A stretch of 64,000 nucleotides of DNA, from NCBI RefSeq assembly GCF_000191885.1, contig NZ_AEWI01000004.1, forward strand, positions 1 to 64,000. Direction: 5' to 3'. The number at the start of each line of letters is the position of its first letter. Positions within the stretch are counted from its first letter, which is position 1. This DNA comes from Anaerophaga thermohalophila DSM 12881 (GTDB lineage: Bacteria; Bacteroidota; Bacteroidia; Bacteroidales; Marinilabiliaceae). The position numbers and the translations under genes were made by a program. This document shows positions 8,064-16,241 of this stretch, in pieces. The notes beneath the pieces were generated by a model. That model was not told the DNA's origin. It saw only the letters and a program-made list of their open reading frames with translations, and searched no databases.

Positions 8064-9068
8064 TCACCACCACATCTTAAACGGCTGATACTCTTCAATT
8101 CCCAGTACATGTTTGACCAGTTTGTAGCACTCCAGTTTGACAAGATGTTTATAGCTTACAGAACGTTTCAGGCTTCGATGTTGAATGGTTTCTGAAAGCC
8201 GGTCTTCGAAGGCTTTTACAAATGCCTTTTTCCCGGCGGGTTTCAGCACAATCCGGTTCAGTGTATTATCAAAGTCTCCGGCCCCAATGATTTTTTTGTT
8301 GAGGACTTTAAAGATCACCCGGTCAACAAGAATAGGTTTGAAAATTTCAGCCAGATCCAGGGAGAGGGAGAATCGTCTTTCGCCCGGTGTGTGCAGAAAC
8401 GAAATGACCGGATTGAGCTGTGTCTGATGTATAGCCCTCAGACACTGACTGTAGCACATCATGTTGCCAAACGATATAAGGGCATTCACTTCGTTTTTTG
8501 GAGGGCGCATGCTGCGTCCGCTCATACTGAAATCATTTACAATCAATTCAAAACCTTCGTAATAAGTACGGCGAATGTTGCCTTCCAATCCCATGAGTTC
8601 ATCAATGGCTTTCACATGGTCAAACTGATGACGGTAACCTTCTATACGTTCGATCACTGGTAAGAGGTCTTTGCCCCGGTTGTCGTAATATTTCAGATTT
8701 TTGATCATGTTATGTACAGCCCCGTCGAGTATGCGGCTGGCCAGTTTGATGCGGCGATTTTCATTGTCGTGTAAACGGGCTTGTGCCATAAGAGCCTTTC
8801 CGCTCAAGAGTCCGTCTCTTGGCATAAATGATCCTGTGTAGTTTTCGTAATAATCGAAAAAGTGAACCGGAATTTGTTGTTGTCCCAGGAAATTGTAAAG
8901 GGCCGAGTTGGCATCTAAATTTCCAAAACAATAGAGTTCGGCAATATTTTCGACCGGCAGAAAACGCGGCTTCTGACTATTGCCTTCCTTATCGTAGGGG
9001 GTAAATTTGAGGGTATTGTCGCGTCGTTGAAGCAATCCCGGATTGAAAAGGTAATAAGTTCGTTTCAT
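8064..9068 (-). CDS. cas1: CRISPR integrase Cas1 (type I-B)
   Basis: A 334-residue Cas1 with a normal beta-rich N-terminus and helical catalytic C-terminus. The metal-binding residues are visible: Glu162 in LMGLEGNIRR, His226 in FLHTPGERR and the acidic pair in SLDLAEIFKP (Asp238, Glu241). It joins with Cas2 to integrate spacers. It is most like Cas1 of type I-B loci and follows cas4 in the I-B order, so it belongs to the I-B module. cas2, normally the next gene, is displaced to 924-1187 by the csm module. A 210-nt gap separates it from cas4. Confidence 0.96.
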   Translation of the reverse strand: MKRTYYLFNPGLLQRRDNTLKFTPYDKEGNSQKPRFLPVENIAELYCFGNLDANSALYNFLGQQQIPVHFFDYYENYTGSFMPRDGLLSGKALMAQARLHDNENRRIKLASRILDGAVHNMIKNLKYYDNRGKDLLPVIERIEGYRHQFDHVKAIDELMGLEGNIRRTYYEGFELIVNDFSMSGRSMRPPKNEVNALISFGNMMCYSQCLRAIHQTQLNPVISFLHTPGERRFSLSLDLAEIFKPILVDRVIFKVLNKKIIGAGDFDNTLNRIVLKPAGKKAFVKAFEDRLSETIQHRSLKRSVSYKHLVKLECYKLVKHVLGIEEYQPFKMWW

Positions 9069-9278
9069 AGCATGGAAAGATATTGAGTTGGTGAATTATT
9101 GAGCTGTTGAGCTATGATTTATTGATTTTTCTGATTTGCTCCAGCATTTTCCCGGTAGTTGCAGATACTTTCAGCAGGGTATCTGCTGCATTTTTTCGGC
9201 GACCGGTTTGTTCGGGTGGCTCCGGTTCATTTTCTTTCACAAGGTCAAGCCATACGAGGGGTTTGTTACATTTTTCAG

Positions 9279-9785
9279 CTACTCCTCGCCGCTGTGACAG
9301 AAATCGAAATAGCTGCAATTTTTGCATTTACTTCTCGGCAATTTTGGCGGACAAACGTCGTTATTAATGATTGTTTTAATTGCGACGACCATTTCCCGGA
9401 TGGCGTCCCTGTCTGGGGTAGTCAGCAATACTTCTTCGGTTTTATGAAGACGGGGATATTCGAGTAGTCCGGTACATTCTTTTACGCCATTTTGTTCAAG
9501 CACATAGAGGTAATACTTCAGTTGCCATTGATGGGCTTCAGAACGCTTGTCCGATTTTTTTATTTCATGAACAATTCTGTTTCGTGGCTCGAAATAGTCT
9601 ATTTTGATACCATTCATCTCTATTTCGCGGTATTTGTCGCTTCGACGATCGTAGGATGTTTCATGGATGAGCTTCCCTTCATAAACAGCATCGGACGTGT
9701 GTTCCATCTGAATGCCGTTGGCAAACAGCCAGAGTTTGCGATGGCAAATGAGGTAATAATTGAAATGAGTTCCGGTAATTTGCAT
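9279..9785 (-). CDS. cas4: Cas4, RecB-like nuclease with Fe-S cluster
   Basis: A 168-residue Cas4 starting MQITGTHFNYYLICHRKLWL, which matches the conserved family N-terminus; a longer reading from 9836 exists but lacks support. Cys14 and the C-terminal cluster (C-x9-C-x2-C-x5-C within VCPPKLPRSKCKNCSYFDFC) form the Fe-S site. The RecB nuclease motif is seen in VHEIKKSDK and QWQLKYYLYVL. Cas4 trims prespacers and helps choose PAM. The following gap (9069-9278) contains a possible 71-codon ORF (9112-9327) overlapping the cas4 end, but nothing in it is recognisable and I do not annotate it as a gene. Confidence 0.94.
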   Translation of the reverse strand: MQITGTHFNYYLICHRKLWLFANGIQMEHTSDAVYEGKLIHETSYDRRSDKYREIEMNGIKIDYFEPRNRIVHEIKKSDKRSEAHQWQLKYYLYVLEQNGVKECTGLLEYPRLHKTEEVLLTTPDRDAIREMVVAIKTIINNDVCPPKLPRSKCKNCSYFDFCHSGEE

Positions 9786-9807
9786 GATGAGGTGTTTGTA
9801 TCGGGTG

Positions 9808-10098
9808 TTATTCTCTGTCAAGTTGCATTTTTTCATTTTCTGCCGGTTTTCGTTTAAACTGGTGCTCGAACAGGGATCCGTGACGATGGTATTTCAGGTT
9901 GAAGTAACGGGTATAAGCGTTGAAGAGGTGGCCGAGGTGGGAGGAGGGGTTGGGGGTTTTCTTTACCTTCCCGCTCATGCTTGCCCACTGACGTTCCGGA
10001 GTTTGGCCGGCCCGTTCTGCTGGAAAATCCAACCACGTCAGGGCGAAGGAAGGGCGGAGAGGAGTCGGTTGAGGTTGGCGGGACGGGACTGGTTTCAT
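9808..10098 (-). pseudogene. Remnant of a REP-associated (Y1/TnpA_REP, RAYT-like) transposase
   Basis: A short open frame whose residues 51-90 (positions 9829-9948) read SSHLGHLFNAYTRYFNLKYHRHGSLFEHQFKRK. This is typical of the middle of Bacteroidota RAYT (Y1 transposase) proteins, whose usual form is LFNAYTxxxNKKYxRxGSLFExxFKRK. The HUH motif, the catalytic tyrosine and the usual rest of the protein are missing. The proline-rich upstream part has no clear homology. It fills the space between cas3 and cas4, so a former insertion has decayed inside the cas operon without disrupting either neighbour. Confidence 0.6.
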
Positions 10099-12752
10099 AG
10101 TAAGACATCTTCTCTTGCTTTTTCAAGGTTAAAACCTGATTCTATATTATAACAACTTTCCCAATGTGATAAATATTGGTAACCATATTTACTTTTTTCG
10201 ATATCAAGTTTATCAACAATTTCTTTCAACAGATTAGGGTATACTGAAACAGAGAAAAGAGACATTAGGCCAGTCAACTTTTTCAGGTCAATTTGTTTTT
10301 GTATGAAATCAATATCCTTGTTATGAATAAGGCCAATAAACCGGTCAAATAATTTTTCTCCTGAAATCCTTAATTGGTCATCTGTTAAAAGATCAATTGT
10401 TTTAAGGTCTTTTGAAGAATAACCATCCGGAATTTTTATTTCAACCGGAATGAACAATGATTCAGTTTCGTTATTCTCTATAAGTTGAAATTCCTGACTG
10501 ATACAGGAGAAGTCAAATCGTTTAAAGTTCTCAAGATAACTTTTGAGCTTAGAAGAATCTGTCCAGTCATCTTTTTTTGCATCTTCAAAAACCTTTTCAT
10601 AAAGTCTGTCAAACTCTTTCTTTTGCAATATTTCTTCAAAACCAAAGTATAATTCCTTGTCCTTCTGCTGATGTTGATATCTTTTGTCCGTGCCGTAAAT
10701 TGTTGAAGCCCGGTCGCAATCAAATAAGAATACCTTACAATCATTTTTCGAAGCGTTTCGATTGATTCGGCCGGCCAACTGTTCATCGCTGTCAAGAATT
10801 GATCGGTCTTTAAACCCTAAATCCATATCAATATCAATTCCTGCTTCAACGACCTGGGTTGAAACCACAATTACTTTTTTGTATTTTTCTTCTTTTATTT
10901 CGTTAATTACCCTTTTTCTTTGGGGCTCAAGAATGTCGCCGGAAAGGAGATATAATTTATAATTTTGGAAATCATCAGACTCAGAGAGCAATCTGAAAAA
11001 ATGTGAAGCCGTGTTTTTTGTGATAAATTCGATGAGTACTCTGGACTGGTGGTGTATTTTTGTGTAATCGTCAGCTTTATGCTTTATGAAATATGCCAAT
11101 TCTGTTAAATATTCTTCTTTGTTTTCTTTTGATGGTTTAGGTTTTTTCAGAAGAGAAAAATCAAACTCAATTCGACCAGCAAAATTTTTATTCGAGAAGT
11201 ATAGTTTTTTGTTTGGTGTAAGATTTACAAAACGCCCTTTTAACGTTTCACTCAAAGCATCGATTTTTGGTAAGGTGGCCGACATAACGATAAAACGAGT
11301 ATTGAAATGGCGGGCATAATTTTCAATAAAGAAGACAATTTTGTCCCAGTGCCTGGGATTATATGTTTGCAATTCATCAATTACTACTATTGAATTACAT
11401 AACCGATGTAATAAATAATTGGATTCCTTGTTATTTCCTTTTAATATTTCAAAAAAGCGAATATGAGAGGTTACACAGACCGGATAGTTTACAAAAAGAT
11501 TGTCCAAATGAAGTTTTTTTTCTTTCCCGTATTCTCCGTCCACACGTTCTTCTTTTTCATGAAAGCCGGCTTTCGAGTGCAATTGAATCAATTCATCATT
11601 ATTCAGGCCTATTGTCTCTTTAATACATTCAAATGTTTGGGTGATAAGTGTTGTGAAAGGGAATACATAAAACACTTTATTAAGGCTTTGATCTAACTGC
11701 AGCAATTCTGAAACACATGCTAAAGATAAATTTGTTTTCCCGGCGCCGGTGGGTGCTTCAATATAATACCAAGGACTATCAGGTTTTTGCCTGATTGATG
11801 TAATGACTTCTGCATTTAACTTTTGACGCAAAAAGTTCAGATTCTTTTTGCTGACTTCCTGTAATTCACTGAACGGTTTATTCTGGTATTTTTCGATATT
11901 GATGAAGAGATCCTCGTTATATGGTAACTTTGTTTTGAAGTTGTCAGATATTTTATCGCGTAAAGCCTTATCAATAATGCCGAAGTCGTTAACCTTTATG
12001 TCTGCCATGTATTCGTTGGTAGCATAATAATCACTTGCTGTAAGCAGGGAATAAGATAATTTAAGCAAGGCAAAGATTGAAAAATGTTGTTCTTTGCTAA
12101 TTCTTTCAATTAGTTTGTCTTTGATGTGGACTATTTTTGTACTGGCCTTAAGAGGTAAATTGATGTTGCAATATTCTACGAAAGGAAAAAGCTCTTCAAA
12201 AATTTCGACAGAAAAATGGTTTTCATTACTTAAAACGGCACTGTGATGTTTTAAAATGGGGATACAAAAAAGAATTATTATTCCGAAAAGTAATTCTTTT
12301 TCTTTTGGCTCGAAATTGCTGAAATTGACCTTTTCGATGAAGTAATGAAGAAACAGGACTGCACTAAGCAAGGAATGTTGACTTCCGATTGATAGTTTTT
12401 TCTCTTTAAAGAGATTGTTCTGCATTTTCAAAACCTGGAAATTGGGATTTATTTTACCTATATCGTGGTACGCGATGGAAGCACTAAAAAGCAATTTGAT
12501 ATATTCAGCCAGGTTCTGATTTTCTTTTGCTATGTTGTTGCATAAGTGATCAATAATATCATCAATTTTTTGGGTTTTAACAATCGATGTGGCGTATGAT
12601 ATAACCAATTTTACATGATCCTGAAGTATCTCGTACCTGCTATTAGTTCCGTCGATATGGGCCCAATATATAGCAGCATCGGGAATAATATTGCTGATTG
12701 ATGATAGTTTGTGACTTGTTATCTCAGAAAAGCTGGATAATTTTTCCTTCAT
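10095..12752 (-). CDS. cas3: Cas3 helicase-nuclease (HD N-terminal, type I-B)
   Basis: A protein of about 885 residues combining an HD nuclease and an SF2 helicase. The HD part shows a DHVKLV histidine near residue 45, YHDIGKINPNF near residue 95 and an HHSAVLS pair. The helicase shows Walker A (APTGAGKTNLSL), a DEAD-like VVIDELQTYNP, the SAT motif (VMSATLPK) and motif VI (QLAGRINRNA). Cas3 is recruited by Cascade to nick and degrade target DNA. A GTG six bases upstream (12758) could also serve, but the ATG at 12752 is preferred. Its start overlaps the end of cas5 by 29 nt. Confidence 0.95.
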   Translation of the reverse strand: MKEKLSSFSEITSHKLSSISNIIPDAAIYWAHIDGTNSRYEILQDHVKLVISYATSIVKTQKIDDIIDHLCNNIAKENQNLAEYIKLLFSASIAYHDIGKINPNFQVLKMQNNLFKEKKLSIGSQHSLLSAVLFLHYFIEKVNFSNFEPKEKELLFGIIILFCIPILKHHSAVLSNENHFSVEIFEELFPFVEYCNINLPLKASTKIVHIKDKLIERISKEQHFSIFALLKLSYSLLTASDYYATNEYMADIKVNDFGIIDKALRDKISDNFKTKLPYNEDLFINIEKYQNKPFSELQEVSKKNLNFLRQKLNAEVITSIRQKPDSPWYYIEAPTGAGKTNLSLACVSELLQLDQSLNKVFYVFPFTTLITQTFECIKETIGLNNDELIQLHSKAGFHEKEERVDGEYGKEKKLHLDNLFVNYPVCVTSHIRFFEILKGNNKESNYLLHRLCNSIVVIDELQTYNPRHWDKIVFFIENYARHFNTRFIVMSATLPKIDALSETLKGRFVNLTPNKKLYFSNKNFAGRIEFDFSLLKKPKPSKENKEEYLTELAYFIKHKADDYTKIHHQSRVLIEFITKNTASHFFRLLSESDDFQNYKLYLLSGDILEPQRKRVINEIKEEKYKKVIVVSTQVVEAGIDIDMDLGFKDRSILDSDEQLAGRINRNASKNDCKVFLFDCDRASTIYGTDKRYQHQQKDKELYFGFEEILQKKEFDRLYEKVFEDAKKDDWTDSSKLKSYLENFKRFDFSCISQEFQLIENNETESLFIPVEIKIPDGYSSKDLKTIDLLTDDQLRISGEKLFDRFIGLIHNKDIDFIQKQIDLKKLTGLMSLFSVSVYPNLLKEIVDKLDIEKSKYGYQYLSHWESCYNIESGFNLEKAREDVLL

Positions 12753-13533
12753 CTTCACCTGTTTTTAATTTGATAAAATTTCCTGACGATTTCTGTTTTA
12801 GGGAAAGATCCCAGTCAGTGTAAGCAAAGTTGCCATATTCATATTGAAAAAGAGGTGCACCTGAATAGGCAATAGGCAAATTTTCAAAGTAAGTAAATGT
12901 GTTGCCTTCGGAGCTTTCCATTAATATATCAAATAACGGCTCTTCAGCTTTACTGTCTTTTAACGGCTCCGACTTCAGGAACAGCGAACTAATTTTAAAA
13001 GTTCCTTCCGGAACAAATTCAGAATAACAGATTTCTTGAGCATTTTCCCACCACAATGAACATTCATTTTTTCCCAGGTAAGGCACATATTCTGCATGAT
13101 AGGCTAAGAGGTTTTTTGTTAGTAATTGTTCATCCTGATTTACTGAGTTTAGTAAAACAAAACAGCGAAAGGCGGGAGCTATAAGTGTTTGTTCCGCCAC
13201 CATTAAGTTTCCTCCGGTTTCTTCACTGGCCAGTCCCGTAGTATTGTTATATTTTATAATGGTTTTTGTAAAATTCCCATTTTCGTGATAGTTTTCGCCG
13301 GTCTTATTTGGTAAAGGCATGATACCTACCTGCACATTTTTCAGAAGCTGGTAGTATTCGGGTAATTCTCCGTTTTTTGAAAAGCCGGGAAAACCACCAA
13401 TTGCTCCAAGTATGCCCAGAAGGGCCGGTTTATGTAACATGTTGAAGGTTAAATATAGTGGTTCATTGGTATCAGGTTTTTTCAACATCCCGAAATCGGC
13501 TTTTATATCAAAGGAAAGAAGTTGCTTTTTCAT
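12724..13533 (-). CDS. cas5: Type I-B Cascade subunit Cas5
   Basis: A 269-residue RAMP protein with the N-terminal KKQLLSFDIKADFGMLKKP strand and a KPALLGILGAIGG helix, plus an AYHAEYVPYLGKNEC segment matching the conserved YLGKNE motif of I-B Cas5. It binds the crRNA 5' handle in Cascade. It precedes cas3 with a 29-nt overlap. Upstream, instead of cas7, lies the AbiEii toxin gene, whose stop is 6 nt before this start. Cas5 and cas3 may thus be co-transcribed with the toxin-antitoxin pair. Confidence 0.93.
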   Translation of the reverse strand: MKKQLLSFDIKADFGMLKKPDTNEPLYLTFNMLHKPALLGILGAIGGFPGFSKNGELPEYYQLLKNVQVGIMPLPNKTGENYHENGNFTKTIIKYNNTTGLASEETGGNLMVAEQTLIAPAFRCFVLLNSVNQDEQLLTKNLLAYHAEYVPYLGKNECSLWWENAQEICYSEFVPEGTFKISSLFLKSEPLKDSKAEEPLFDILMESSEGNTFTYFENLPIAYSGAPLFQYEYGNFAYTDWDLSLKQKSSGNFIKLKTGEDEGKIIQLF

Positions 13534-13539
13534 GTCCTT

Positions 13540-14394
13540 TCATTTTAGTAAATGATTAATAAACTGCGACAGTTCTTTGTATATATCATCAAATTCAGGT
13601 AGATCATGCATCTTTATTTGGTGCGCCAGACTCTGCTTCCATGCCCTTTTATTTCTTAAAGCTTTTTCTTTGTTTACAAAGTCTTCAACTCCATTGATCT
13701 TTAATCCTTTCAATTCAGATTTCTTAATGAGCAAGGATTTCAATTCCGGCCAGGTTCCGTTTAACATGTTTGTATTACTCAGGAACCAGACATCATATAC
13801 ATCACGTGGTCGGTTTCTTTGTTTTAAAGCACGGATCTTTTCAGAAAATAATTCTCTAAGATCATAACAATTCGCTTTCCGGGAAACTATATTTTTGTCT
13901 GAATAGGGATGGAAGATGTCTTTCTCTACAGGTGGCAAAAGCAGTGATTCAGAAAAGCTAATGTCAATTTGTATACTATTTTGCCAACGGGAAGAAGGAA
14001 GAGGACGTTGATTGGGATTATGATCTGCTCCCCAAAATTTTATTTTGGATTTGTAGCCTTGGGGAACGTCATTGGAATATTGATTTTGAAAACCGGCCAA
14101 ATAAAATTTTATTGAAGATTGTTCCCCGGCTTTCTTCATTATTTTTTTGATGAAAGATTCATTTATAACGAATTCTTTATCAAGTAACGTAAAATCGAGA
14201 TCTTCAGAAAAACGATAGTCCTGTATGTAACATTTATGCAGGCATGTGCCCCCTTTAAAGACAAAAAGACGGCTTATGTCTTTAAATGAGTATAATGCAT
14301 TTAAAAAGTGCCCTAACACCCAGTCTTTGTCAATTGTTGTTTTAGGAACACTTTTGATATTGGCAATGTCAACGATTTCCTTTTGTTTGATCAT
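13540..14394 (-). CDS. AbiEii-type nucleotidyltransferase toxin (type IV TA)
   Basis: A protein of about 284 residues of the AbiEii/AbiGii (nucleotidyl transferase) family. It carries FKGGTCLHKCY at residues 46-56 and RFSEDLDFTLL at residues 61-71, the GGT and DxD motifs of the pol-beta-like fold, then an IQIDISFSE strand supplying a further acidic residue. Toxins of this family transfer nucleotides to RNA targets such as tRNA and arrest growth, giving phage exclusion. The start at 14394 (MIKQKEIVDIANI) lies 2 nt after the antitoxin stop; a longer reading from 14460 would overlap the antitoxin and is not favoured. The gene lies between cas7 and cas5 on the same strand and ends 6 nt before cas5, so it appears embedded in the Cascade operon. 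Confidence 0.9.
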   Translation of the reverse strand: MIKQKEIVDIANIKSVPKTTIDKDWVLGHFLNALYSFKDISRLFVFKGGTCLHKCYIQDYRFSEDLDFTLLDKEFVINESFIKKIMKKAGEQSSIKFYLAGFQNQYSNDVPQGYKSKIKFWGADHNPNQRPLPSSRWQNSIQIDISFSESLLLPPVEKDIFHPYSDKNIVSRKANCYDLRELFSEKIRALKQRNRPRDVYDVWFLSNTNMLNGTWPELKSLLIKKSELKGLKINGVEDFVNKEKALRNKRAWKQSLAHQIKMHDLPEFDDIYKELSQFINHLLK

Positions 14395-14396
14395 CT

Positions 14397-15173
14397 TTAA
14401 TGCGCTGAATTGGCTATCTCCATTATTTCTTCTTCGTCCATATTGAGAACAATTCGCCATTTTTTTATATAATTTCCCTTTGTTGGCAATGACGGGTCGA
14501 AAGGGCTGTACTTTTCATTACAAATCTTGCCGGCATATTCCAGAAAATATTTCATTTCTGTTTTTTTTAATAATTCAGATAAATAAGCAAGACGTTTCGT
14601 AACGGCGATATTGTCAACAGCTTTGCAATATGTAACCATTTTTCGGGCATTCAGCTCTGCTTTGTTGAAAGCCTTGATTATTTCATAATACCCCCCTGAA
14701 TATTGTGGCTGATCGAAACAGTCAACAATGGTTTTTTCAATATTTGTGATATGATAAGTATGATTGCCATATCCCATAGTCTTGTATCCTGTTAGCTTTT
14801 GCTTTTTTAAAGTTACAAAATGGAAAACAGTGCCTATCCCAAATACAACTTTCTCACCTCTGCGCTTACTGTTTTGGATAAATATTTTATTCGGGAATTG
14901 TTCTGTTAGTCCATGAGCATTCAATGCGGACCAGTAGGCAATACCACCGTCGGCAGCCATAAAACAGCCAATTACATTTTCGTCAGAAAAGTGTCTTCGG
15001 CGGTATTTCCCTTTTTCGATCAATAGAATTTGGGCTTTTTGAGTAAGTCCTCTGAAGCCTTTCCTGAAATCATCAGAACCTATTGGTACGTTATTTTCAA
15101 TATCCCTCTTGACAAAAACATCCAAACCGTTTTCTTCCAGAAATTGCAGTATTACATTTTCATTATGTGTCAT
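14397..15173 (-). CDS. AbiEi-type antitoxin/transcriptional regulator (type IV TA)
   Basis: A 258-residue protein of the AbiEi antitoxin family. Its N-terminal winged-helix part (about residues 1-75) includes a run ending in KAQILLIEKGKYRRRHF. A C-terminal antitoxin domain carries the family-typical GGIAYWSALNAHGLTEQ segment and NIEKTIVDCFDQPQYSGGYYEI. AbiEi neutralises AbiEii and represses its own promoter through inverted repeats. It is transcribed with the toxin (2-nt gap). The 116-nt spacer to cas7 holds an inverted repeat around a possible promoter, so the pair may be independently controlled even though it sits in the cas gene train. Confidence 0.9.
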   Translation of the reverse strand: MTHNENVILQFLEENGLDVFVKRDIENNVPIGSDDFRKGFRGLTQKAQILLIEKGKYRRRHFSDENVIGCFMAADGGIAYWSALNAHGLTEQFPNKIFIQNSKRRGEKVVFGIGTVFHFVTLKKQKLTGYKTMGYGNHTYHITNIEKTIVDCFDQPQYSGGYYEIIKAFNKAELNARKMVTYCKAVDNIAVTKRLAYLSELLKKTEMKYFLEYAGKICNEKYSPFDPSLPTKGNYIKKWRIVLNMDEEEIMEIANSAH

Positions 15174-15180
15174 AATTATG

Positions 15181-15233
15181 ACCTTTTGTGTATTTAATCC
15201 ATAGCGAATATGTAAATATACGACATAAAAGGT
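15181..15233 (-). promoter_or_regulatory. Inverted-repeat operator and candidate promoter for the AbiE pair
   Basis: Arms ACCTTTTGTGT (15181-15191) and ACATAAAAGGT (15223-15233) are inverted repeats matching at 10 of 11 positions, with 31 nt between them. On the minus strand the interval contains TATATTTA, close to the Bacteroidota -7 consensus TAnnTTTG, and the outer arm supplies a TTTT run at about the -33 position. The antitoxin ATG is 7 nt downstream of the inner arm. AbiEi proteins are known to bind inverted repeats at their own promoter, so this is a plausible operator; binding is inferred. Confidence 0.5.
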
Positions 15234-15289
15234 TGTATTAAAATAAATATCATTTTTTATTATTATTTTTTATATCAGCAATTTATAAT

Positions 15290-16222
15290 CTATAGTTTTT
15301 CATAAACACTTCCTGTTGGTGCATTTTTTATGACTAAACTGTTTTCATTAAATGCTATTACATTTTTTTCAATTTCATTTTTATAGGTTGAAGTAACTTC
15401 TTTCAATGATGTACAATCAAGTACTACTTTCCCATCCTCTTTTTCTTCTTGCATGGTTATCAGTTGTGTAAGATTAGGTAAAACCAATTTTGAACCTTCT
15501 TTAAGTTCAATCCAGATAAGCGCTTCATTTTCGGAACCAGTTTTTGATGCCGAATCATACCAGGTAACTCCGCGTTTCATGGCTTCTTTTAATTTTGAAA
15601 TGTCATCTTCGGTAAGGTCGTTTGCACCCTCTCCCGCGAGTTTAACAACTTCTTCCAGGTTTTTGGGGTTTACGGAAAAATGATGCAAATAATGTCCTTC
15701 CTGAAGCTTGGATTGCCGTCCAAGGGTAGTCGCCTGTTTTTCATCACTGTTTTCATCCGGATTTCTAAAGGGAGACATAATTTGTTCGGAGTAAATATTA
15801 TTCTCCTTCCAAATATTAACTCCGTGATTGATCTGAACAGGCCCATGAACGGAAATAGCTATATTGTTGCTTTTTCCTTTTTTAGCAAATGTAGCTCCAA
15901 ACAGACGGATGTCGAGGCAGCTCAAAATGTCCCTGGCAACTACCTTTTTGTCCCTGGTATCTTTATGGTCGGGGAACATTCTGGCATAAGCATCATCCAG
16001 ACTATACGGGACAAATTCTTCGTTGAATCTCTTAAAATAAAAGATCCTTTCGTTAGCGTATACATCTTTGAGATAATTTTTAACTGTGTATTTAAAGGCC
16101 TTGTCAGTTGCATAAACAGTGCCATCGGGCAAAGTTCGCGGTTGTCCGGTAAAATCGGCGTTATAATTTGAATTGATTGCTTTGACAATAGCAGCTCCGA
16201 AAATTCTTTTTTTATAAGTCAT
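15290..16222 (-). CDS. cas7: Type I-B Cascade backbone Cas7 (Csh2-like)
   Basis: A protein of about 310 residues that forms the Cascade backbone along the crRNA. It starts MTYKKRIFGAAIVKAINSNY, matching the Csh2/Cas7b N-terminus, with FTGQPRTLPDGTVYATDKAF next, then an RLFGATF and NIAISVHGPVQINHG region typical of the family. The start at 16222 is chosen because it leaves 19 nt after cas8b; an upstream reading from 16294 would overlap cas8b by 53 nt. In canonical I-B loci cas5 would follow directly, but here the AbiE pair intervenes after a 116-nt AT-rich gap. Confidence 0.94.
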   Translation of the reverse strand: MTYKKRIFGAAIVKAINSNYNADFTGQPRTLPDGTVYATDKAFKYTVKNYLKDVYANERIFYFKRFNEEFVPYSLDDAYARMFPDHKDTRDKKVVARDILSCLDIRLFGATFAKKGKSNNIAISVHGPVQINHGVNIWKENNIYSEQIMSPFRNPDENSDEKQATTLGRQSKLQEGHYLHHFSVNPKNLEEVVKLAGEGANDLTEDDISKLKEAMKRGVTWYDSASKTGSENEALIWIELKEGSKLVLPNLTQLITMQEEKEDGKVVLDCTSLKEVTSTYKNEIEKNVIAFNENSLVIKNAPTGSVYEKL

Positions 16223-16241
16223 GGTAAATGGTTTTAATGAG

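Noticed and set aside
9112-9327. A 71-codon ORF between cas4 and cas1
   Set aside because: It overlaps the end of cas4 and shows no family features; coding status cannot be supported.
13540-15289. A CreTA-like degenerate CRISPR repeat near the toxin-antitoxin genes
   Set aside because: I looked for words resembling the array repeat (CGTACCATGG, GGAATTGAAA) around the pair and saw none; the pair is protein-based.
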